Positions 44,386 to 52,459 of a DNA stretch of 60,735 nt are shown in pieces. The position numbers and the translations under genes were made by a program. This DNA is from JBHICC01 sp046759385 (lineage in GTDB: Bacteria > Pseudomonadota > Gammaproteobacteria > Acidiferrobacterales > SPGG2): the NCBI GenBank assembly GCA_046759385.1, contig JBHICC010000013.1, forward strand, positions 1 to 60,735. The letters are read 5' to 3'. Below the pieces are notes generated by a model, which had not been told where the DNA came from, did not search any database, and saw only the letters and a program-made list of their open reading frames with translations. Position 1 is the first letter of the stretch, and every line of letters starts with the position of its first letter.

Positions 44386-45837
44386 CTATGCATTAGACAC
44401 CGAACAAAGCTGCTCGTAGTCCACGTAACCGGGAAATTGCGTGCCATCACCGCAATAGCGGCACTCCGGATCAGATGTGAGTTTAAGCTCTGTGAAGTGT
44501 GCTCGCAGTGCATCATAGTAGAGCATTCGCCCAACCAGGGGATCCCCAACGCCCAGTATGATCTTAATCACCTCTACAGCTTCTAACAAACCGATGACAC
44601 CCGGTAGGATCCCGAGCACTCCTGCTTCCGCGCACGATGGCGCCATTTCTGCAGGCGGGGGCTCTGGATATAGGCAGCGATAACAGGGTCCATGGCGCTT
44701 CTTGTAAGCAGGCCAGAATACCGATACCTGTCCCTCGAAGCGATAGACTGCACCGTGGACGTTAGGAATGCCGAGCTTGACACACGCGTCATTGACAAGG
44801 TAACGGGTAGGAAAGTTATCTGATCCATCGACCACGACATCGTACCCGGCGAAAATTTCTTCCACATTAGCGCTATCCAGTCGCACCTCGTGACCAACGA
44901 TACTGACGGCCGGGTTCAACGCTTCCAGGCTCTCTTGCGCCGATATTACCTTCGGAATACCGACACGTGCTTCTGTATGCAGAATTTGACGTTGTAGGTT
45001 GCTGCGATCGACAACGTCGTCATCGACTATGCCTATGGTGCCAATGCCGGCTGCGGCTAGATAAAATCCAGCCGGTGAGCCCAATCCACCTGCGCCGATC
45101 AGAAGTACCTTGCTATCTACGAGCTTCAGCTGCCCGGCCTCGCCGACTTCAGGCATCAATAGATGACGCGAATAGCGCTCGCGTGCTTCCGCATCGAGCA
45201 CGCGCGGGATCTCGAACGGCTTACCGTCGTTCTTCCAACGCGTGAAACCGCCCGCTACGCTGCGTACGTCACTATAACCCAGTTGCTTCAAAGTGTCGGC
45301 CGCGAACAGCGCGCGCAACCCACTGGCACACATAACGAGCACCGGGCGATTAAGATTCGGAATCGCATCCTCGATGCGCAATTCCAGAAATCCTCGGCCC
45401 AGGCGATAAGCACCCACGGGGCTACCCTGCGCGACCTCATCGGCCTCCCGGACGTCAACCAACGCCGCTCCTTTTCGCTGAAGCTGGACTGCTTCGGCTG
45501 GTGACACCTCGGGAATAGAATTTTTCAGCTCCGCAACGCGGCGGTCCTTGCCTTTTGGCGCACCGCCCGCGACTGCCGGTACGATCGATACCACGTCGTT
45601 ATCGGCAACAGGTGTCGCCAACCCTTTGAGCGAACGCACATTATCGGCTCCAAGATAGACGTTAACGAAGTTGCGCAGCTCGCCTTGCGGATTCATCACC
45701 CGTTCTAGCAGGCCGCCATGCGTCGCGCCCAGCGCGTTCAACACATCGCCAACATTCGCCCCATCTACGCGCACTTCGTCCGCCCCGTCCGTAAACGACC
45801 GTAGCGGAGTAGGGATGCGTACTGTTACCGTGGACAT
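44386..45837 (-). CDS. Sulfur-carrier (ubiquitin-like)-rhodanese-E1-like triple fusion
   Basis: 483 residues. Residues 1-92 are a MoaD/ThiS/CysO-like ubiquitin fold ending in VSIVPAVAGG (Gly91-Gly92), the place where free carriers stop. A linker (93-103) leads to a rhodanese domain (about 104-210, active-site loop CASGLR with Cys170). Residues about 215-483 are a MoeB/ThiF-type adenylating domain: GAGGLGSP (248-255) for ATP, Cys402 in SCAEAGVLG, and a zinc site of Cys385/388 and Cys459/462. MoeZ and MOCS3 carry rhodanese after the E1 domain; here the order is reversed and the carrier is attached. Release of a free Gly-Gly end would need proteolysis, and the gene overlaps that of a JAMM protease by 13 bases. 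Confidence 0.92.
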   Translation of the reverse strand: MSTVTVRIPTPLRSFTDGADEVRVDGANVGDVLNALGATHGGLLERVMNPQGELRNFVNVYLGADNVRSLKGLATPVADNDVVSIVPAVAGGAPKGKDRRVAELKNSIPEVSPAEAVQLQRKGAALVDVREADEVAQGSPVGAYRLGRGFLELRIEDAIPNLNRPVLVMCASGLRALFAADTLKQLGYSDVRSVAGGFTRWKNDGKPFEIPRVLDAEARERYSRHLLMPEVGEAGQLKLVDSKVLLIGAGGLGSPAGFYLAAAGIGTIGIVDDDVVDRSNLQRQILHTEARVGIPKVISAQESLEALNPAVSIVGHEVRLDSANVEEIFAGYDVVVDGSDNFPTRYLVNDACVKLGIPNVHGAVYRFEGQVSVFWPAYKKRHGPCYRCLYPEPPPAEMAPSCAEAGVLGILPGVIGLLEAVEVIKIILGVGDPLVGRMLYYDALRAHFTELKLTSDPECRYCGDGTQFPGYVDYEQLCSVSNA

Positions 45838-46235
45838 AACTCGATTGACTCCTCCACGAATTGATCACTATTCAGGCGCCACGACCGCATGTCGGCCACG
45901 CCGTCGCGGGTCACCGAGATTATCACGTAGGACCAACCCGCCCAAGCCGCCACTCGGTCCGTTTCCGAAGGACGTGCAGGATGATCCGGGTGCGAATGCC
46001 AGATCCCAACGATCTCTAATCCATCGTCGCGTGCCTTCTCGTCCGCCAGCAGAAAGTCCTTTGGATCTAACTCGTAGCGATCGTGTGCCCGCTTGCGGTT
46101 GAGGTTACGCGCCTGTATAGCGCGTTCGACTTCAACGCGCGTGCCGTCTTGGCGCCCAACCAATACACCGCAGCTCTCGAGCGGATAGCCTTCACGTACC
46201 CATCTCTCGAGCGCACTTCGGGCCTTTTCCGCCAT
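45825..46235 (-). CDS. JAMM/MPN+ (M67) metalloprotease, Mec-like
   Basis: 136 residues from ATG 46235, with TAGGAT as ribosome binding site; an ATG five codons upstream (46250) has none. Counting from 46250 the zinc motif is complete: Glu25 (PLESCGVL), then HSHPDHPARPSETD with His85, His87, Ser95 and Asp98 (HxHx7Sx2D). In mycobacteria Mec removes cysteine from the CysO-cysteine adduct; related proteases in other sulfur-carrier pathways trim residues after the Gly-Gly. Here it could cut after Gly92 of the fusion protein, free cysteine from the carrier, or do both. Its 3' end overlaps the fusion gene by 13 bases, so translation is coupled. Confidence 0.9.
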   Translation of the reverse strand: MAEKARSALERWVREGYPLESCGVLVGRQDGTRVEVERAIQARNLNRKRAHDRYELDPKDFLLADEKARDDGLEIVGIWHSHPDHPARPSETDRVAAWAGWSYVIISVTRDGVADMRSWRLNSDQFVEESIELCPR

Positions 46236-46257
46236 GGCGATCCTACCCATGGATGCA

Positions 46258-46307
46258 ATACTATACTGAATTGCTCAGGAATATACCATACTAAAAAACT
46301 CAGGTAT
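46258..46307 (-). promoter_or_regulatory. Two abutting 25-bp IscR-like sites over the JAMM operon promoter
   Basis: Two 25-bp direct repeats, 46258-46282 and 46283-46307, share 19 bases: ATAC-Y-ATACT-R-AA-WWR-CTCAGG-W-AT. By hand alignment the second agrees with 21 and the first with 20 of 25 positions of the E. coli IscR type 1 consensus. A minus-strand -10 hexamer TATAGT (46265-46260) lies inside the first repeat, so bound protein would block the promoter. Confidence 0.6.
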
Positions 46308-46450
46308 TAGCACCTGCAGCCGAGACTCCTACTCTGACCGCTGACAGGATTCAGAGTTGCGGTACACCCCTATAGAGTGTATCGACTTACAATTGCTCCT
46401 TTGCTAGCTCTCCGTGGGAGACGCATAACTGGCCCATTGTATCTGTGCGC

Positions 46451-47023
46451 ATGTTCGCGACACTCTATGAAAAAGCCCTACGGTGGGCACAACACCGGCA
46501 TGCGCCGCGCTACTTGGCAGCGTTGAGCTTCGCCGAATCGTCGTTTTTCCCGGTGCCGCCCGACGTAATGCTGGCGCCGATGACGTTAGCGACGCCGCCT
46601 CGCGCTTGGTTCTTTGCCGCTCTGACGACGGCCGCGTCCGTACTGGGCGGCATCGCAGGATATGGAATCGGGCTGCTCGCGTTTGATCTTGTCGGACCCT
46701 TACTCCATCGCCTCGGTTACTGGGACGGGTATCTGCAGGCGCAACAGTGGTTCGCCGAATGGGGTTTCTGGGCCGTGTTGCTCGCGGGATTTTCTCCGAT
46801 CCCCTACAAGGTTTTCACCATCGCCGCTGGCGTAGTCGTACTCTCTTTCCCCGCTTTCGTGCTGGCGTCGTTGATCGGGCGTGGTGCACGCTTTTTTCTA
46901 GTCGCCGGGCTTATCGCGTGGGGTGGAGAAAGACTTGAGCGCACTATTCGTTCTCACATCGAGCTCGTGGGCTGGCTGCTCGTCGTTGTCTGTATCATCC
47001 TCTATTTGCTGTTGAGATCCTGA
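46451..47023 (+). CDS. YqaA/DedA-type (VTT domain) inner membrane protein
   Basis: 190 residues from ATG 46451 (GTG 46445 is also in frame). A VTT/SNARE-associated domain: AESSFFPVPPDVMLAPM with re-entrant loop prolines, followed by GGIAGYGIG, GFSPIPYKVFTIAAGVV and GRGARFFLVAGLIAW, and a last membrane helix at the C-terminus. Relatives (DedA family) are lipid or small-molecule transporters, mostly unproven; YqaA itself is uncharacterised. It is divergent from the JAMM operon and converges with thrH. Confidence 0.88.
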   Translation: MFATLYEKALRWAQHRHAPRYLAALSFAESSFFPVPPDVMLAPMTLATPPRAWFFAALTTAASVLGGIAGYGIGLLAFDLVGPLLHRLGYWDGYLQAQQWFAEWGFWAVLLAGFSPIPYKVFTIAAGVVVLSFPAFVLASLIGRGARFFLVAGLIAWGGERLERTIRSHIELVGWLLVVVCIILYLLLRS

Positions 47024-47042
47024 AAGGACCGTGCCAATACAA

Positions 47043-47648
47043 TTAGCAGCAGGACACTTCAGTGAACGCTGCCTTGAGCTCATCATAGTTATTGGTCACT
47101 GGAAACTGGAAGAATTCACGCGCCACGCTTTCGGGTGGACGAAACAAAATGCCGGCGTCAGCTTCCGTAAGCATGGTGGCGTCGTTATACGAATCGCCTG
47201 CGGCAATAATGCGAAAATTCATAGCCTGCAACGATTTCACCGCCTGACGCTTCGGGTCGGTTTGGCGAAGCCGGTAATCGACAATGCAATCAGCCCCATC
47301 GACCTTAAGCCGATTACAGAACAAAGTCGGCCAACCGAGCTGGCGCATGAGGGGTGCCGCAAACTCGTAGAAGGTGTCCGACAGAATCACGACCTGGTAA
47401 CGCTCACGCATCCAGTCTAGAAAATCGCGTGCGCCTACTAGCGGTGTCATTGAATCGATGACGGCCTGGATTCTCTGCAAACCTAAACCGTGTCTCTGCA
47501 TCACAGCGATCCGCTGTTTCATTAGTGCATCGTAGTCGGGCATGTCACGAGTCGTCGCCCGCAACTCCGCGATGCCGGTGCGCTGCGCCACGTTAATCCA
47601 GATCTCCGGAACCAATACACCTTCTAGGTCGAGACAGGCAATTTCCAT
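47043..47648 (-). CDS. thrH: ThrH, phosphoserine/homoserine phosphotransferase
   Basis: 201 residues. The N-terminus MEIACLDLEGVLVPEIWI and the internal VVILSDTFYEFAAPLMRQLG, RQTDPKRQAV and IAAGDSYNDATML match ThrH of Pseudomonas closely. It is a HAD-superfamily enzyme (nucleophile Asp7) that removes phosphate from phosphoserine and can pass it to homoserine, linking serine with threonine synthesis. It is 1.2 kb from a CysM-type enzyme that may use phosphoserine, though in a separate transcript. Confidence 0.93.
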   Translation of the reverse strand: MEIACLDLEGVLVPEIWINVAQRTGIAELRATTRDMPDYDALMKQRIAVMQRHGLGLQRIQAVIDSMTPLVGARDFLDWMRERYQVVILSDTFYEFAAPLMRQLGWPTLFCNRLKVDGADCIVDYRLRQTDPKRQAVKSLQAMNFRIIAAGDSYNDATMLTEADAGILFRPPESVAREFFQFPVTNNYDELKAAFTEVSCC

Positions 47649-47836
47649 GTCAGGCGCGAGTCGCGATACTTATTATTGAGGAGCAGGTCAGCAGTATACC
47701 TTTCTACCATCAGCAGGACGACCTAGCGACCGTGTTATTTAGAGTGACGCCGCTAACGTAGAGAGTCGAACTTTCGCACAGAACGTTCCTGTCAAGGGCG
47801 TGGAATTATGGCAATATTCGGCGTAGCGATGCTTCC

Positions 47837-48436
47837 GTGACGGAAATGACAAAGTTAGAGCAATTGGACCCCATCGCGCTGGTGCGGACGTGGTTTGACG
47901 AGGCCGAGGCCAATGAGCCTAACGATCCTTTAGCGGCAGCCCTCGCCACCGCAGATGAAACCGGCGCACCTTCGGTTCGCATGGTACTGGTGCGGGGGCT
48001 CGATAAGCGTGGCCTTGTGTTCTACACCAACCTCGAGAGCCGAAAGGTCAAGGAAATCACAACCAATCCACGTGCGGCACTTTGTCTCTATTGGAGATCA
48101 CTCAATCGGCAGGTGCGCGCGGAAGGAACCGTCGAGCCCGTGAGTAATGCGGAGGCCGATGCCTACTTTGCCACGCGCGAGCGTACCTCTCAGATCGGCG
48201 CCTGGGCCTCGAAGCAGTCGCAAACGATGGCTGGGCGTTTCGAGCTCGAAAAGCGTGTCGCCAAGTACACTGCCAGGTTCGGTGTAGGTAAGATTCCGCG
48301 TCCCCCGTTTTGGTCGGGCTTTCGATTGTGTCCGATGCATATCGAGTTCTGGCAGCGGCGGCCGTTCCGGCTACACGAACGTATTGCGTATTACCGCACA
48401 GAGGATGGATGGACAACTGAAACGCTCTATCCGTAA
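47837..48436 (+). CDS. pdxH: Pyridoxine/pyridoxamine 5'-phosphate oxidase
   Basis: 199 residues (GTG at 47837; an ATG at 47846 is the alternative). FMN-dependent oxidation of PNP or PMP to PLP. Family blocks: PSVRMVLVRGLDKRGLVFYTN, SRKVKEITTNPRAALCLYW, RQVRAEGTVEPVS, QIGAWASKQSQTM and the C-terminal RLHERIAYYR with ETLYP. PLP is needed by the neighbouring CysM and by SufS. It converges with hrpA, three bases between stops. Confidence 0.95.
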   Translation: MTEMTKLEQLDPIALVRTWFDEAEANEPNDPLAAALATADETGAPSVRMVLVRGLDKRGLVFYTNLESRKVKEITTNPRAALCLYWRSLNRQVRAEGTVEPVSNAEADAYFATRERTSQIGAWASKQSQTMAGRFELEKRVAKYTARFGVGKIPRPPFWSGFRLCPMHIEFWQRRPFRLHERIAYYRTEDGWTTETLYP

Positions 48437-48439
48437 TAC

Positions 48440-51400
48440 TCAACGATCCCCGATCGCTTCCCACTTGCGTTTTAGTCGCTTCACTGATACGGGCGATGGC
48501 GTCTTCAACTCCTGTGCAAACAGCGAGACCCGTAATTCCTCCAGCATCCACCGGTACTCCGCTAACGCCGGGCTATCCACCGCGCCAGGACCTTCAGTGC
48601 GCTCCAGATAAGCATGCCATAGCGATAGCATGTCGGTAGCTCGCTCGCGGTCCTTAGCCGGCGCAGCTTCGAGTTTGTCCAGGCGGCTAATGATCGCCCG
48701 CAGGTAGCGTGGAAGATTACCCATCCGTGCGTACGGGGTGCGTTGAGTAAAGCCCGCATAAACTAGCCGCACGAGCTGCCCACGAATATCATCAAGCGCA
48801 TCCCTTTTCCAGTCCGCCTTCTGGATGGCTTCGATTCGTGTCGTAATCGTGTTGTAGAGATCGAGCACTTCGCCGACGAGCTCGCACAGTTTCTCCGCCG
48901 TGACAATCAGATCCGCCCTCCCCTGCTCCAGTCGTTTGTCGAAGATCACAGCGTCTCGTACCGAAGCACCGTCACCAATAAACACATGATCCACTGCCGC
49001 GGTGATGAGATCATGTTTCAATTCTGGACAGCTACCAATCGGTGCGTAGTGCAGGCACATCTTTTTTATGCCGGGCAAATTCTTGCGCAAATACTCCAAT
49101 TGCTGTGGCAGCTGTAATATGAACAACTCGCGAAGCCCGTGTCGCATCGCCTGTTCCGCTTTTGCTTCGGAATCAAAAAGCCGCAGTGAGATGGAGTTGC
49201 TCTCATACATCAGGGCGGGGTACGCCTTGACCTTGTGACCACCGGCTCGTAGTTCGATCGTTTCGGGTAGATCACCAAAATCCCATCGCGTAACGTTTTC
49301 ACGTTCGTATTCGCCAACCGGCTGTGCAAAGCCCTTTGACGCCATTTGGCCGTACTCCCGCCCAAGACATTGTAGGTCACGTGATACCGCGATCTCTCGG
49401 CCGTGCGCATCAACCAACCGGAAGTTCATCTGTAGATGGGCCGGCAATGATTCCGGGCGCCATGCGCTCGACGGCACTGTTACCCCAGTCATTCTCTGAA
49501 GCTCTTCCGCCAGCGCCTTGGTCAGAGGCTTGTCACCCGGCGTTAACGCCTCGATACAGGCATTGGTGAACTTGGGTATTGGCACGAAGTTACGCCGTAG
49601 CGGTTTAGGAAGCGAGCGTAATAACGCCGCAACCTTCTCCGGCAGCAAACCCGGTACCAACCAGTCAAATGGCTCGCATCTGAGCTGATTAACAGCTGCC
49701 ACGGGAACCGTTGCGGTCACACCATCCGCCGGGTGACCAGGCTCAAAACGGTAATCAAGTCTAAAGGTCATTCCATTCACCGCCAGCTGTTCGGGGAATC
49801 GTTCTTGCGTAACCCCGGCAATGCTTTGCCGGAGGAGATAATCCCGTTCTAAGTAAAGAAGGCGCGCATTCTTGTGTTCGGCCTTACAACGCCAATGCTC
49901 GAAAGCGGTTGCTTCACAGACACCGACAGGAATCCGCTGATCGTAGAAATCATATTGACATTGCCAGTCTGCGAGTAGATCGTGCCGTCGCGTGCGGTGT
50001 TCCAGCGCCTTGATCTCCGCAAGCAATTGCTGATTGTGTTTAAAAAATGCGCCCTCGCTCTCATAACGCCCTTCGATAAGACCTTCGCGAATAAAGATCG
50101 ACCTCGCCTCCCGGTGGTCGATCGACCCGTAATGTACTCTGCGGTCACCTACAATCACGAGCCCGTAAAGGGTAACTTGTTCCTGCGCCAATACCGCTCC
50201 GCGCTTCTGATCCCAGTGAGGCTCAAGGTAGTTTCGACGACAAAGGTCCCTTGCTACTTGTTCGACCCACTCGGGCTCAACTGTCGCTACCGTGCGAGCG
50301 TAGAGTCGTTTTGTCTGGACTAGTTCAGCCGCCACGATCCACCGTGGCCGCTTGTCGAAAAGTGCTGAACCCGGAAAAAGTGACAACTTACCCCCACGGG
50401 GCCTCAGGTACTCACCTTGATCGGCCGTCACGGCGACATTTCCCAGGAAACCCGCGAGCACCGCCCGATGGATGTTACCGTACTGAGCCGGTTCTTTATT
50501 CAGTTCGAAGCCCATCTCTTTGGCCATCGTCTGGAGTTGTTGATGGGTGTCGCGCCAATTCTGCATGCGTATGTAGGAGAGAAAGTTATCGCGACAAAAA
50601 GCGCGCAGTTTGTTCCTCGATAGACGATGCATCTGCTCATTGAACACACTCCAAAGCTTCAGAAAACCTACAAAATCTGATCGTGGCTCAACGAACTTTC
50701 GATGGCACGCGTCTGCCTTCGCCGCAGCTTCCAACGGGCGCTCACGCGGATCTTGAACGGTTAATGCCGAGGCGATAATCAATATTTCGCTAAGACAGTG
50801 CTCTTCGCGAGCGGCGAAGATCATCCGACCGAGGCGTGGATCCAACGGCAATCGGGCGAGCTGTCGTCCCATGTCAGTTAGTTCACCGTCAACAAGCGCC
50901 CCGAGCTCTGCCAATAGCCTAAACCCGTCTTTGATTCGCTTGGCATCTGGCCGGTCGATAAAGGGAAAGCGTTCAACATCTCCCAACCTTAATGCTTCCA
51001 TCCGTAAAATCACACCGGCTAGGTTGGCTCGCAATATCTCCGGCTCTGAAAACAAAGGGCGATCGTTATAATCGTTCTCCGAATAAAGACGAACGCAAAT
51101 CCCGGCGCTAACCCGTCCACAGCGCCCTTTGCGCTGTTCGGCACTGGCCTGAGAAATCTTTTCGATCGGTAGACGCTGTACCTGTGTGCGTGGACTGTAA
51201 CGGCTGACACGAGCGCGGCCGATGTCAATCACGTAGCGAATACCTGGAACCGTAAGAGATGTCTCGGCGACATTGGTGGCAATGACGATTCGGCGTGTGC
51301 CATGTGAGCTGAACACACGGTTTTGTTCGGCGACAGACAATCGCGCATAAAGCGGTAGTATCTCTGTGTGTGGCGGGTGATGCTTGCGCAAGGCCTCGGC

Positions 51401-52351
51401 TAAGTCGCGGATCTCCCGCTCGCCGCTCGCAAAAACCAAGATATCGCCGCGATCGATCGCTGAAACTTCATCAACCGCATCCAGCGCCGCCTGCCGCGTG
51501 CTACGTTCTCGTTCGTCCTCGCTGTCACCGTCTGGCGGACGATAAAGAACTTCCACAGGGTATGCACGGCCGGAGACTTCGATTACCGGTGCGTTATTGA
51601 AATGCCGCGAGAAACGCTCCGGATCGATCGTAGCCGACGTGATAATCACCTTGAGATCAGATCGCTTCTTAAGGAGACGCTTCAGATAACCCAGGATGAA
51701 ATCAATATTGAGACTGCGCTCATGTGCCTCATCGATAATCAGTGTGTCATACTGCTCAAGCAAGCGATCGCTTGCAGCCTCCGCGAGCAAGATCCCATCT
51801 GTCATTATCTTTATGAAGGCGTCGCGCCCAACCCGATCGCCGAAACGCACCTTGTACCCGACGTCGCTACCGAGCTCGCTGCCGAGCTCCTCTGCAATGC
51901 GTGCGGCGACACTGCGCGCGGCGATTCGGCGCGGTTGTGTGTGGCCGATTAAACCGCTCGCACCCCGACCAAGCGCGAGACAGATCTTCGGTAGCTGCGT
52001 GGTCTTCCCCGAGCCAGTATCACCGCACACCACGACGACGGGATGAGATGCGATGGTACGCGCAATCTCGTGGCGATGGGTGGTCAGCGGTAGTGCGTCG
52101 GGAAAGGCTGGCTGTGGACGTTGGACACGTCGCCGCTCGTGGCACGCAATCGAAGCGTCGACATCACGTCTAAGCCGCGTAAGCGCTGAACGCCAGCGAT
52201 TACTCCGGTCAGCAATACGGTGCAGCTGCGCTAGTCGACGTTCGAATCGACGCCGGTCGATCAGCATGCATCCAGGTATTTGTGCCGCGAGCACCTCTTC
52301 CGCGGTTGCGCCATGGTCGATCGTGTGTCTATTCTCCTGCGTTTTGCCCAC
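48440..52351 (-). CDS. hrpA: HrpA, DEAH-box ATP-dependent RNA helicase
   Basis: 1303 residues, usual HrpA length. Helicase motifs are clear: CGDTGSGKTTQLPK (I), TQPRRIAARSVA (Ia), LIIDEAHERSLN (II), ITSATID (III), and TNVAETSLTVPGIRYVID with QRKGRCGRVSAG (V/VI). Then come the HA2 and OB regions and the long HrpA-specific C-terminal domain (about 800-1303). It unwinds RNA and in E. coli helps processing of fimbrial mRNA and rescue of collided ribosomes. The frame starts with GTG; a start further in, at an ATG (52267), is possible. Confidence 0.95.
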   Translation of the reverse strand: MGKTQENRHTIDHGATAEEVLAAQIPGCMLIDRRRFERRLAQLHRIADRSNRWRSALTRLRRDVDASIACHERRRVQRPQPAFPDALPLTTHRHEIARTIASHPVVVVCGDTGSGKTTQLPKICLALGRGASGLIGHTQPRRIAARSVAARIAEELGSELGSDVGYKVRFGDRVGRDAFIKIMTDGILLAEAASDRLLEQYDTLIIDEAHERSLNIDFILGYLKRLLKKRSDLKVIITSATIDPERFSRHFNNAPVIEVSGRAYPVEVLYRPPDGDSEDERERSTRQAALDAVDEVSAIDRGDILVFASGEREIRDLAEALRKHHPPHTEILPLYARLSVAEQNRVFSSHGTRRIVIATNVAETSLTVPGIRYVIDIGRARVSRYSPRTQVQRLPIEKISQASAEQRKGRCGRVSAGICVRLYSENDYNDRPLFSEPEILRANLAGVILRMEALRLGDVERFPFIDRPDAKRIKDGFRLLAELGALVDGELTDMGRQLARLPLDPRLGRMIFAAREEHCLSEILIIASALTVQDPRERPLEAAAKADACHRKFVEPRSDFVGFLKLWSVFNEQMHRLSRNKLRAFCRDNFLSYIRMQNWRDTHQQLQTMAKEMGFELNKEPAQYGNIHRAVLAGFLGNVAVTADQGEYLRPRGGKLSLFPGSALFDKRPRWIVAAELVQTKRLYARTVATVEPEWVEQVARDLCRRNYLEPHWDQKRGAVLAQEQVTLYGLVIVGDRRVHYGSIDHREARSIFIREGLIEGRYESEGAFFKHNQQLLAEIKALEHRTRRHDLLADWQCQYDFYDQRIPVGVCEATAFEHWRCKAEHKNARLLYLERDYLLRQSIAGVTQERFPEQLAVNGMTFRLDYRFEPGHPADGVTATVPVAAVNQLRCEPFDWLVPGLLPEKVAALLRSLPKPLRRNFVPIPKFTNACIEALTPGDKPLTKALAEELQRMTGVTVPSSAWRPESLPAHLQMNFRLVDAHGREIAVSRDLQCLGREYGQMASKGFAQPVGEYERENVTRWDFGDLPETIELRAGGHKVKAYPALMYESNSISLRLFDSEAKAEQAMRHGLRELFILQLPQQLEYLRKNLPGIKKMCLHYAPIGSCPELKHDLITAAVDHVFIGDGASVRDAVIFDKRLEQGRADLIVTAEKLCELVGEVLDLYNTITTRIEAIQKADWKRDALDDIRGQLVRLVYAGFTQRTPYARMGNLPRYLRAIISRLDKLEAAPAKDRERATDMLSLWHAYLERTEGPGAVDSPALAEYRWMLEELRVSLFAQELKTPSPVSVKRLKRKWEAIGDR

Positions 52352-52459
52352 TTGCGAGTAAATTGCGCGCCCTTAAAAGACGGTGCTCGAGTTTACGCTC
52401 CGCTTACGATTCACTAGACTGCTTCCGCATTCAGCCTGCCCCATTGACCAGACTCGAAC

